32,406 nt of DNA from JAULZV01 sp032117135 (GTDB lineage: Bacteria; Patescibacteriota; Minisyncoccia; Phycocordibacterales; JAACPR01): positions 1 to 32,406 of the forward strand of contig JAULZV010000021.1 in assembly GCA_032117135.1 (NCBI GenBank), read 5' to 3'. The notes beneath the pieces are model-generated. The model searched no databases and was not told the DNA's origin. It saw only the letters and a list, made by a program, of their open reading frames with translations. Below, piece after piece: positions 24,278 through 31,470 of this stretch (the stretch's first letter is position 1; each line of letters begins with the position of its first letter). The position numbers and the translations under genes are program-made.

Positions 24278-25471
24278 TTACTCACTCAACAACGCCTCTT
24301 TCGTATATCTATTGCTTGGTGCCCACAGCATCCACGAATCAACTCCGGCATCGACAGAGGCTTGTATTTGAGCTCGAACTTCGACAGGACCATAGTCCCC
24401 ACCATAATCAAAATCTTGGATCCATGTTCGGAGCTGATGCTTGCCGACGCGTTTTGCAATATCAGGAGGTGTAGTCGTCGCATTTTTAAGTGCTTCGGCT
24501 CTATCAGCACCGCTCTTCATTACATAATATACAAGATCATACACATGATCATTAGGGTTGCTCCATCCATTAAATCCAGCCGGGTAATGTGAAGGATAGA
24601 CCATCGGAGCAACATAATCAAAATACGGAAGTGCTCGCTCAAGTACTTGACCAATATTGAGATCATCATAATTTGTTGTGGTCATACCAAAAATATCTGC
24701 TGAGGTCACAATACCTGTATCTTTCAATTCTTTATGAAGGTATGCGAAAAAATTTTCGAGACTCACTGCCTTATTAGAACCATCACTATGCTCGTACGCA
24801 ATATCTTTCATGTTCCCGTCCGAAGGATACCTAATATAATCAAAATTTATTTCATCAAATCCAATGTTGTATGATTCTTTGGCCAGCTCGACTATATACT
24901 CCCAATGCTCTTGAGCGCCCACATCAATAAAACTAATTCCCTTATCATCCTTCCAAACTCCTCCATCACTTGCTCGTTTGACTGCAAGATCAGGTCTGAG
25001 TCGAGTCATGACATTATCTTGAAATACAGACACTCTCCCGATAACATAAATATCTTTAGAGTGAAGATAGTCTATAAATTCTTTGACGCCTTTTGCTTTA
25101 CATCCTGTACCTTGAGTACCATACATACGAGGATTATCAGTTGGGAACGAAATCGTTCCACTAAAATCTTTAATATCAATAATGACAGAGTTTATTTCAG
25201 TAGAATCAATCAAGTCTACGAGGTCTTGTTTAAAATCAACCGTGCTCAAAACGCATGCGGTCATATAAATTGATTTGACGACTTCAGGAGTTTTGACATG
25301 AGCAACTTTTTCAGGAATAGATTCGATAATAGGTTTGATCTGTTCATTCTTTATCGTTTGACCAGACGCAGGAGCGGCGCAACATTCATCTGTATTCATA
25401 TATTGAAAACCAAAATACGCACCTCCTCCAATTACACAGCATACAAACAAAAACAAAAGTATTTTATTCAT
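24278..25471 (-). CDS. Putative glycoside hydrolase, DUF4015 family, membrane-anchored
   Basis: The ATG at 25471 (397 aa) is preferred to the TTG-started longer frame; AAGAAG lies just before it. The protein opens with a signal anchor (MNKILLFLFVCCVIGGGAYFGF) and a linker, then a TIM-barrel-like domain from about 70: SIYMTACVLS, INSVIIDIKDFSGTISF, YVIGRVSVFQDNVMTRLRPD, FDEINFDYIRYPSDG, VTSADIFGM, FDYVAPMVYPSHYP, SWMLWAPSNRYT. These motifs fit the DUF4015 family of putative glycoside hydrolases, distantly related to family 13. The Asp/Glu in FDEINFDYIRYP is a likely catalytic area. It should act outside the membrane, perhaps on self or host glycans. It overlaps the upstream gene by 8 bp. Confidence 0.82.
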   Translation of the reverse strand: MNKILLFLFVCCVIGGGAYFGFQYMNTDECCAAPASGQTIKNEQIKPIIESIPEKVAHVKTPEVVKSIYMTACVLSTVDFKQDLVDLIDSTEINSVIIDIKDFSGTISFPTDNPRMYGTQGTGCKAKGVKEFIDYLHSKDIYVIGRVSVFQDNVMTRLRPDLAVKRASDGGVWKDDKGISFIDVGAQEHWEYIVELAKESYNIGFDEINFDYIRYPSDGNMKDIAYEHSDGSNKAVSLENFFAYLHKELKDTGIVTSADIFGMTTTNYDDLNIGQVLERALPYFDYVAPMVYPSHYPAGFNGWSNPNDHVYDLVYYVMKSGADRAEALKNATTTPPDIAKRVGKHQLRTWIQDFDYGGDYGPVEVRAQIQASVDAGVDSWMLWAPSNRYTKEALLSE

Positions 25472-25838
25472 ATACTTCTTCAATTACTTTAATCTTTGGT
25501 TTAGGTCCGCGTTTTTTGGGTCGCATATCTGAGACAACCACACGAGAAGTTCGCGGTGTGAGATCTTGTTCACTCATCTCGACGACGTCAGTAATAGTCT
25601 GCTCATCCACCACAGGATTCTCGACTTTATACTGACTATATTCTTCTTTGGTAGACTTGGTTTGTGCAACAAGCCCCGCCTCTCGTTCTTTGATGATTGC
25701 ACGAATAATCAAAGCATAAAATAATGTAACTACTCCAAGAGAGATAAATGCGACATTCTTATATGATGTTGGAACACCCAAAAAAGGTATAGTTAGATTG
25801 AGTAGTCCGATGAAAAATACGAAAGTATACGAATTCAT
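25464..25838 (-). CDS. Small membrane protein with AT-hook-like tail, unknown function
   Basis: A 124-aa protein with two hydrophobic segments (about 5-22 and 30-48) then an acidic/polar cytoplasmic tail. Near the end it carries DMRPKKRGPKPKIKVIEEVYE; the RGPKPK core resembles an AT-hook (RGRP-like) or a nuclear-type basic patch, but a single copy of a short basic motif is weak evidence. I do not recognise a family. It starts a run with the DUF4015 gene, ABC exporter and murC, and has a good leaderless promoter, so it likely has an envelope-related role. Confidence 0.65.
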   Translation of the reverse strand: MNSYTFVFFIGLLNLTIPFLGVPTSYKNVAFISLGVVTLFYALIIRAIIKEREAGLVAQTKSTKEEYSQYKVENPVVDEQTITDVVEMSEQDLTPRTSRVVVSDMRPKKRGPKPKIKVIEEVYE

Positions 25839-25873
25839 ATTCGTATTATAAGGGAAAGATTTGTATATCCCAA
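25839..25873 (-). promoter_or_regulatory. Leaderless promoter of the 25838-21243 run
   Basis: Minus-strand TTGGGA (25868-25873), exact 17-bp spacer, perfect TATAAT (25845-25850), 6 nt, ATG. This is one of the clearest examples of a -10 box placed so that transcription starts on the start codon. It probably drives the small membrane protein, DUF4015, ABC exporter and murC genes. Confidence 0.6.
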
Positions 25874-25874
25874 A

Positions 25875-26546
25875 TTATCTACATATCAAAACAAATTCTC
25901 CTTTCTGTAAAGAAGGATCTGCTTCTAATCGAGACAGCAGTTCTTGAGCGGTTCCAATCAATACTTGTTCGTGCATTTTGGTAAGTTCTTTACAGATACA
26001 TACTTCTCTCTCAGGTTGACGAGCATGAATCTCATTCAACAGTTTACATATTCGATGTGTAGATTCATACAATACAATTGAATGTTCGTATGCAAGCGCT
26101 TCGTCGAGTTTTTTCTGTCTGCCTTTTTTGTGTGGCAAAAAACCAACAAACGTAAATTGAGCCATGGGCCATCCCGAAATAGATACAGCAGCAGCAAGAG
26201 CGCTAGGGCCCGGGATGGCCTGCACCACCACGTCAGGACGTCGCTCTCTCACAATCTGTACAAGTAAAGAACCTGGATCACTAATAGCAGGAGTCCCTGC
26301 ATCACTTACTAAAGCAATATGCTGATACTGGTCAAATAGTGAGACAATGGCCTCTATTTCTTTATCTGAACTGAACTTATGAAATGAAGTTGTACGCACA
26401 CTAATACCGTGTGCAGAAAGGAGTTTACGGGTTGTACGAGTATCTTCACACAATACTATATCTGCTACCTGAAGCACTTCAAGAGCCCTCAAGGTAATAT
26501 CTTTGAGGTTTCCAATTGGGGTGGCAACAATATAAAAATTTGACAT
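25875..26546 (-). CDS. rsmI: 16S rRNA (cytidine-1402 2'-O)-methyltransferase RsmI
   Basis: SAM-dependent methylase that modifies C1402 in the ribosomal decoding centre. Hallmarks: FYIVATPIGNLKDITLRALEVL at the start, CEDTRTTRKLLSAHGI, VSDAGTPAISDPGSLLV, IPGPSALAAAVSISG, FVGFLPHKKGRQKKL and YESTHRICKLL. At 223 aa it ends after the tetrapyrrole-methylase-like fold; the roughly 60-residue C-terminal extension of the E. coli protein is absent. It is divergent from the unknown gene at 26581, with only 34 bp between. Confidence 0.95.
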   Translation of the reverse strand: MSNFYIVATPIGNLKDITLRALEVLQVADIVLCEDTRTTRKLLSAHGISVRTTSFHKFSSDKEIEAIVSLFDQYQHIALVSDAGTPAISDPGSLLVQIVRERRPDVVVQAIPGPSALAAAVSISGWPMAQFTFVGFLPHKKGRQKKLDEALAYEHSIVLYESTHRICKLLNEIHARQPEREVCICKELTKMHEQVLIGTAQELLSRLEADPSLQKGEFVLICR

Positions 26547-26568
26547 ATCACCAATTTATCATTAATAT
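26540..26568 (+). promoter_or_regulatory. Promoter of the unknown gene at 26581
   Basis: Perfect TTGACA (26540-26545), 17 bp, TAATAT (26563-26568). The predicted start is about 26575, giving a leader of roughly 6 nt. The -35 box overlaps the rsmI start codon on the other strand, so the two genes may compete. Confidence 0.55.
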
Positions 26569-26580
26569 CCATAATTAGCC

Positions 26581-27063
26581 ATGCACATAAAATCCATACT
26601 ACCAGAACTTGGGAAGGGTCGGACACCCGCCCCTCCTCTTCTCGCCCGGGCTCTTGATGCCCTGGAAAGACTTGACAAAAACGCAGGCGAGTACGATCCA
26701 AACCTCGCATTCAAGACCGCAGAAAAAAATGGTTTTGATACGGAGAGCTTGCGCCTGATTTTTAATCGTTTCAGAAGCATGAGACAGCACCTTCTCAAAG
26801 GGGCAAACGCACGTCCGTTCCGATACCCCTTTCATTATTTTGTTCTTCAATTCAAAGCATTCATGCTTCTTATCGACATGAAGGAACTCTTCGCAAACCT
26901 CTATGTTTACAGTGGTGATCAGACATTACTGCAAGAAATCGAAGACGCAGAGTTTGCAAAAGCGGATCCTGAGTATGTCTTCATGTTAGGTGCAAGGAGG
27001 CGGGCGTTTCTTGAGGTAGAAACCCGACTTGATGCAGAAGATACCCTGATCACAGACTTCTAA
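26581..27063 (+). CDS. Hypothetical protein, unknown function, G+C-richer than neighbours
   Basis: A 160-aa protein of no family I recognise. No signal peptide or clear membrane helix; mostly alpha-helical and charged (ALDALERLDKNAGEYDPNLAF; ESLRLIFNRFRSMRQHLLKG; ARPFRYPFHYFVLQFKAFML; acidic end EVETRLDAEDTLITDF). Codon use is visibly richer in G and C (many CTC, GCC, CGC) than the surrounding genes, so it may be acquired. It is a lone plus-strand gene between rsmI and pyk, with its own TTGACA promoter and a terminator about 95 bp past the stop, so it looks like a complete, separately controlled unit. The opposite-strand open frames are less protein-like. Confidence 0.6.
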   Translation: MHIKSILPELGKGRTPAPPLLARALDALERLDKNAGEYDPNLAFKTAEKNGFDTESLRLIFNRFRSMRQHLLKGANARPFRYPFHYFVLQFKAFMLLIDMKELFANLYVYSGDQTLLQEIEDAEFAKADPEYVFMLGARRRAFLEVETRLDAEDTLITDF

Positions 27064-27156
27064 GGACCCACCTCAAGGAGAGCTTACACCTCAGACAAAG
27101 CACGAATGAGTGTATGTCTCACACCTTCACCTTCGCCGACAGAATCAAGCTGTCAC

Positions 27157-27191
27157 AAAAACCGCCGACGCTTTATGCGCCGACGGTTTTT
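27157..27191. terminator. Bidirectional terminator between the unknown gene and pyk
   Basis: Arms AAAAACCGCCGACG (27157-27170) and CGCCGACGGTTTTT (27178-27191) pair over 14 positions with two mismatches; loop CTTTATG. It lies 94 bp after the plus-strand gene and 29 bp after the minus-strand pyk stop, with T-tails on both strands, so it can serve both. Confidence 0.82.
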
Positions 27192-27219
27192 TCTTTTACA
27201 TCTTTTGAACCTTTTCTAT

Positions 27220-28647
27220 TTAGAGAGTTTCAACAAACATAAGGTTTGGTTCGTGAGTCTCACCAAATGGCATTGATGTTGAGACAAGAACTCGATCACC
27301 TTTTTTGGCAAGTTTTTCTTTGGTCAACACATCCCTAATCAAGACACTCGTGTCCTTGATTGATTTATGTTCTTTGATAAGAATCGGGTGACATCCCCAA
27401 GACAATTGCAGCTGTTGGAATGTAATCTCGTTTGGAGTTAAGACAATCACCGGAGTTGTTGGTTTGTGTCTTGAAAGTACACGAGCATTGTATCCTGAAG
27501 ATGTGATCGAGATGATGTATTTAGCATCAAGCTTCATTGCATTTTTGACTGCAGATAATGTCATAGCATCAGCAACTGTTGTTTTTTCTTTAACATGATC
27601 CCTAAAGAATACTTCTTTTACAAAATCTTCTTCAACGTGTTCGGCAACTCGAGTCATAAGAGACACAGCTTCAACTGGATATTGTCCGAGTGTTGTTTCT
27701 TCTGAAAGCATAATTGCATCAGTTCCGTCCAAGATAGCGTTTGCTACGTCAGATACTTCGGCTCGTGTCGGAACTGGAGAGCTAATCATTGATTCGAGCA
27801 TTTGAGTTGCAGTAATAACAGGCTTGCCAACTTCATTACATTTTTTGATAAGCATCTTTTGGATAAGAGGAACCTTTTCGGCTGGTACTTCTACTGCAAG
27901 GTCACCTCGAGCAACCATAATACCGTCTGAGATCGCAATGATTTCATCGACATTCTCGACAGCTTGTGGAGTTTCAATTTTAGATATGATGTGAGCTTTT
28001 GATCCTGCAGCATCGAGGATTTTTCGAAGATCAAGAACATCTTTGGGTCGTCTCACAAATGAAAGTGCAAAAAAGTCAACGTTATTAGCAAGACCGAACT
28101 CGAGGTCTTTTTTGTCCTTAGGAGTAAGTGAGCTCATTGAGATATCAGTATCAGGAAGGTTAACTCCTCTTCGTCCCTTCAATTCACCTCCAACCTCAAC
28201 TTTACACACAATATCTTCGCCTTGAACCTTGGTTACCGTCATTCTTTTTTTACCATCATCAAGCATTACAGTGTGTCCTACTTTAATTTCTTTTGGAAGT
28301 TTTTTGTAGTTTACATATGCAATTGTCTCGTCACCTTTGACATTCTTTGTTGTAAGTGTAAAAGTCTGTCCTTTCTTAATAGTCACGCGACCACTCTCAG
28401 TTGCAAATTCACCGATTCGAATTTTAGGACCTCCGAGATCTTGAAGGTATGCAAGTGGGTATCCAGTCTTTTGAGATGCCTTTCGGCCATTATCTACTTT
28501 CTCCTGGTGTTCTGCAAAATCACCGTGCGAGAAATTGAGTCGCATCACGTTAAGACCTGCTTTGAGTAATTTTTCTAACTGTTCTTGTGAGGATGTTGCT
28601 GGACCAATTGTAGCAACGATCTTCGTCTTTTTTTGTGGAATATTCAT
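27220..28647 (-). CDS. pyk: Pyruvate kinase
   Basis: Converts phosphoenolpyruvate and ADP to pyruvate and ATP, the last glycolytic step. The 475-aa protein has the full barrel: TKIVATIGPATSS, MRLNFSHGDF, LQDLGGPKIRIGEF, B domain (about 68-165), and the family signature IISKIETPQAVENVDEII followed by DGIMVARGDLAVEVP and KPVITATQMLESMI. The C-terminal allosteric domain (about 350-475) is present. It fits a fermentative life-style; the adjacent gene is the HTH-MurA fusion, and both MurA and pyruvate kinase use phosphoenolpyruvate. Confidence 0.96.
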   Translation of the reverse strand: MNIPQKKTKIVATIGPATSSQEQLEKLLKAGLNVMRLNFSHGDFAEHQEKVDNGRKASQKTGYPLAYLQDLGGPKIRIGEFATESGRVTIKKGQTFTLTTKNVKGDETIAYVNYKKLPKEIKVGHTVMLDDGKKRMTVTKVQGEDIVCKVEVGGELKGRRGVNLPDTDISMSSLTPKDKKDLEFGLANNVDFFALSFVRRPKDVLDLRKILDAAGSKAHIISKIETPQAVENVDEIIAISDGIMVARGDLAVEVPAEKVPLIQKMLIKKCNEVGKPVITATQMLESMISSPVPTRAEVSDVANAILDGTDAIMLSEETTLGQYPVEAVSLMTRVAEHVEEDFVKEVFFRDHVKEKTTVADAMTLSAVKNAMKLDAKYIISITSSGYNARVLSRHKPTTPVIVLTPNEITFQQLQLSWGCHPILIKEHKSIKDTSVLIRDVLTKEKLAKKGDRVLVSTSMPFGETHEPNLMFVETL

Positions 28648-28676
28648 ATCAAAAATTAAATAAAATAACGAACGCT

Positions 28677-28705
28677 AGTGTATCACCAAACATCAAAAAA
28701 GTCAC
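28677..28705 (-). promoter_or_regulatory. Candidate promoter of pyk
   Basis: Minus-strand GTGACT (28700-28705), 17 bp, TACACT (28677-28682) with an upstream TGn extension. The predicted leader is about 23 nt, A/T-rich, without a Shine-Dalgarno sequence. Confidence 0.4.
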
Positions 28706-28757
28706 TCTAGATATGCAAAACCTTTCACTAGTATCACTCGTACAATTCTGGTATTAC

Positions 28758-30275
28758 CTACACAATCTCGATATCTGCCCCAATCGAATTAAGTCTGTTG
28801 GCAATATCTTCATATCCTCGCTCAATTGCATACACATTACGCAAAATTGATTCGCCAGGCGCAGCAAGCATCCCGATCAAAATAATCATGGCAGGACGAA
28901 GGGCTGGCGGACAGACAATCTGAGCAGCCTTGAGCGGAGTTCGTCCAATAACAAATACGCGATGCGGATCAGCTAATTTGATGTTGGCACCAAGTCTATT
29001 AAGTTCCGTAAAATAAATTGCGCGATTTTCCCACATCCAATCATGAATCAATGTCTGCCCTTCGGCTTGTGTAGCAATCGGAACAAAGAAAGGAAGGTTA
29101 TCTGAATTAATTCCAGGATACGGCAGTGCATGAATCTTATCAGCTGGTGCAATTAATTTAGAAGGAAGAATTGTAATATCAACTAAGTCAGTACGTTCGT
29201 TTGCAGACTTATATATGGCAGTTTTTTTGTACTTAAGCCCCATCTTTTCAAGCTTGAGTAATTCAAGCGCCAAAAAGTCAATTGGACATTTCTCTATAGT
29301 AAGTTTGGATCCGGTCACAATTGCCGCAGCGATAAACATCATCGATTCGATAGGATCCTCAGCACACGAAAATTCGATGGTTTGATTAATATCTTTTTTG
29401 CCTTTAACCTTAAGACGATGTGTTCCGATACCTTCAACAGTCACTCCTATTTTTTGAAGAAAAAAACATACTTCTTGCACTTGATAATTAGAAGATGCGA
29501 AAGAGATATTTGTTTCCTCATCAATTCCCGCAGCTGCAAGTAAAATATTAATAACTGCAGTGTCTCCTGCCTCATACATCACAATATCTCCTCCGTGCAA
29601 ATCTTTTTTTGTGACTTTATAAAAATCACTTTTGGTATCGATAGTAATACCAAGACCTTCGAGACCGTACCGGTGAGCAGCGATTGTGCGCTCTCCCATT
29701 TTGCATCCACCAGCATGAGGCAAATCAAATTGATCGACATGATGAATAAGTGACCCGATCATCATCAATGCAGATCTGATTTTGCCCGCGGACTCGGCCT
29801 GCAGATTTTTCATCTTAAATGTCCGCGGTGGTTTGATGGTGAGTGTTGTATCTTCCCATTTATATTGAACACCAATACTTACAAAAACCTCAAGGACTCG
29901 ATTTACTTCTTCAATACGCGGAACACGCCTCAAGACTGTCGTGCCCTTATTGAGAAGTGAGGCACACAGCAATCCCATTGCACCGTTTTTGGAAGTATTG
30001 GTCACGATTGTGCCACTTAATTTTTTGCCGCCAATAACTTTAAAATCCATAGACTTGTCGACCGACACAATCTTGCGATGAAGTACTTCGCTTATTTTTT
30101 TAATTTCTGCAGTAGTGAGATTTTGATTTCCTTTCTCGATTCGAGCGACCGCGCTCTGAGAAGTGGCGAGTAAGTCGGCAAACTCCTTTTGCGTTAATCC
30201 TTTTTGAGTTCGTAATGATTTAATAAGTGCCCCGATCTGTGATAATGAATCTGCTGTTATATTCTTTTTTGACAT
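28758..30275 (-). CDS. murA: UDP-GlcNAc 1-carboxyvinyltransferase fused to an N-terminal Xre-type HTH
   Basis: MurA transfers enolpyruvate from PEP to UDP-GlcNAc, the first committed step of peptidoglycan synthesis. At 505 aa it is about 85 residues longer than E. coli MurA. The extra N-terminus (about 12-66) is a helix-turn-helix of the Xre/Cro type: IGALIKSLRTQKGLTQKEFA, then ATSQSAVARIEKGNQN. The MurA part starts near 77 with FKVIGGKKLSGTI. Active-site residues are conserved: Lys96 (SKNGA, E. coli K22), Cys191 (LPHAGGCKMGERT, E. coli C115), Asp392 (NSDNLP, E. coli D305) and Arg460 (LRPAM, E. coli R397). So it is probably an active enzyme with a DNA-binding domain. It is divergent from murB, 29 bp apart, with an operator-like dyad in the gap. 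Confidence 0.93.
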   Translation of the reverse strand: MSKKNITADSLSQIGALIKSLRTQKGLTQKEFADLLATSQSAVARIEKGNQNLTTAEIKKISEVLHRKIVSVDKSMDFKVIGGKKLSGTIVTNTSKNGAMGLLCASLLNKGTTVLRRVPRIEEVNRVLEVFVSIGVQYKWEDTTLTIKPPRTFKMKNLQAESAGKIRSALMMIGSLIHHVDQFDLPHAGGCKMGERTIAAHRYGLEGLGITIDTKSDFYKVTKKDLHGGDIVMYEAGDTAVINILLAAAGIDEETNISFASSNYQVQEVCFFLQKIGVTVEGIGTHRLKVKGKKDINQTIEFSCAEDPIESMMFIAAAIVTGSKLTIEKCPIDFLALELLKLEKMGLKYKKTAIYKSANERTDLVDITILPSKLIAPADKIHALPYPGINSDNLPFFVPIATQAEGQTLIHDWMWENRAIYFTELNRLGANIKLADPHRVFVIGRTPLKAAQIVCPPALRPAMIILIGMLAAPGESILRNVYAIERGYEDIANRLNSIGADIEIV

Positions 30276-30304
30276 TCGTATAATATATCACATATGATAT
30301 AGCT
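30269..30304. promoter_or_regulatory. Divergent murA/murB promoter with overlapping 18-bp operator-like dyad
   Basis: The dyad TATATCACATATGATATA (30284-30301) has 7-bp arms and a 4-bp spacer, the size expected for an Xre dimer. Plus strand for murB: TTGACA (30269-30274), 18 bp, TATGAT (30293-30298), 6 nt, ATG 30305. Minus strand for HTH-murA: TATATT (30282-30287) ending 6 nt before ATG 30275, with TTCATA 16 bp upstream. Both -10 boxes lie in or across the dyad, so binding there would block both genes. Both transcripts would be leaderless or nearly so. That the fused HTH is the binder is inference. Confidence 0.6.
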
Positions 30305-31303
30305 ATGAATCTAGATCTCAAACAGTATTCGACCATGCACATAGGTGGATTAGCCTATCGCATTCTCAATATTCGGAGTGAAGCTGATATTATTTCAGCT
30401 ATTAACTATGCTGACACGTGCCAAAAGCCTCTTATTGTTATTGGAGAAGGTTCAAATTCAATATTTTCGGACGAAGACGAGAAATTTGTAATTGCACATA
30501 TGCAAATGAAAGGAATCAGTGTCAAAGAAGATACGGCTGAGTATCAAATTATCAGGATAGCAGCTGGCGAATCATGGGATCACTGTGTTGCATATACAGT
30601 TGCAAAAGGATTGAGTGGAATCGAATCATTATCTGGTATCCCAGGAACTGCCGGCGCAGCCCCTATTCAAAACATTGGTGCGTATGGCACAGAACTCTCT
30701 GATGTGCTTGTTACTGTCTCGGCATACGACCGCATACACAAACGCTTCAGAACTCTCAAAACCTCGGAGTGTAATTTGGGATATCGAGATAGTATTTTTA
30801 AACAAAATCCAAATACCTTTATTATTACCGAACTAACAATACGCCTTTCCAAATCTGTTCCACCTATTCCTGAATATGCATCCATCAAAGATCAGTTCAG
30901 TGACCAGCCTATCACTAGTGCTCTTATACGAGATGTGGTTTTACGGACTCGAGCAGAAAAACTTCCTGACTACAAAACTATCCCTAACTGCGGATCATTT
31001 TTCAAAAATCCACTTGTTACCCCTGATCAATTTGAATCAATCCGAACATCTCATCCAGATATTCCTTCGTTCACAACCCAATCAGGCGCCATAAAACTCT
31101 ATGCAGGTTGGCTTATCGAGCATGCGCCGTACAAACTGTGTGAGACAGAGAATATTTTGTTTTATGAAAAGAATAAACTTGTACTCACCAATATTGGCAA
31201 TGCGTCATATGACGAGCTCTTGTTAGTACTCTCAAACATCCAAAAATCAGTGCATGAATTATTTGGTATTCAACTAGAAGTAGAGCCCAATATATTTAAA
31301 TAG
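30305..31303 (+). CDS. murB: UDP-N-acetylenolpyruvoylglucosamine reductase
   Basis: Flavoenzyme that reduces the MurA product with NADPH to UDP-MurNAc. The 332-aa protein carries the FAD-binding half (LIVIGEGSNSIFSD; GIPGTAGAAPIQNIGAYGTE) and the substrate half, with GYRDSIFK (Arg161), CGSFFKNP (Ser231, the proton donor) and a C-terminal LEVEPNIF with the expected glutamate. The Tyr in YRDSIFK and the length match the type I (E. coli-like) form. It is transcribed away from HTH-MurA. Start at 30305 fits the -10 box 6 nt upstream. Confident call. Confidence 0.95.
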   Translation: MNLDLKQYSTMHIGGLAYRILNIRSEADIISAINYADTCQKPLIVIGEGSNSIFSDEDEKFVIAHMQMKGISVKEDTAEYQIIRIAAGESWDHCVAYTVAKGLSGIESLSGIPGTAGAAPIQNIGAYGTELSDVLVTVSAYDRIHKRFRTLKTSECNLGYRDSIFKQNPNTFIITELTIRLSKSVPPIPEYASIKDQFSDQPITSALIRDVVLRTRAEKLPDYKTIPNCGSFFKNPLVTPDQFESIRTSHPDIPSFTTQSGAIKLYAGWLIEHAPYKLCETENILFYEKNKLVLTNIGNASYDELLLVLSNIQKSVHELFGIQLEVEPNIFK

Positions 31304-31435
31304 ACCAAGCACGAATAAAAAATAAGTACCTGAGCTAGAAGTAATCTCTGACCACGCATAAGTTCAACAAGTAATTGCAACACTTTAATATAATCAAGAT
31401 GAGGCATTAGCAGATTGAATGTACCCCGACCATCC

Positions 31436-31470
31436 TGTACAAATCATCAAAAATATTGTAATATGGCCCC
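31436..31470 (+). promoter_or_regulatory. Candidate leaderless promoter of the RluF-like gene
   Basis: TGTACA (31436-31441), 17 bp, TAATAT (31459-31464), 6 nt (GGCCCC), ATG 31471. No Shine-Dalgarno sequence. The preceding 130 bp after murB show no gene or terminator that I can support. Confidence 0.45.
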
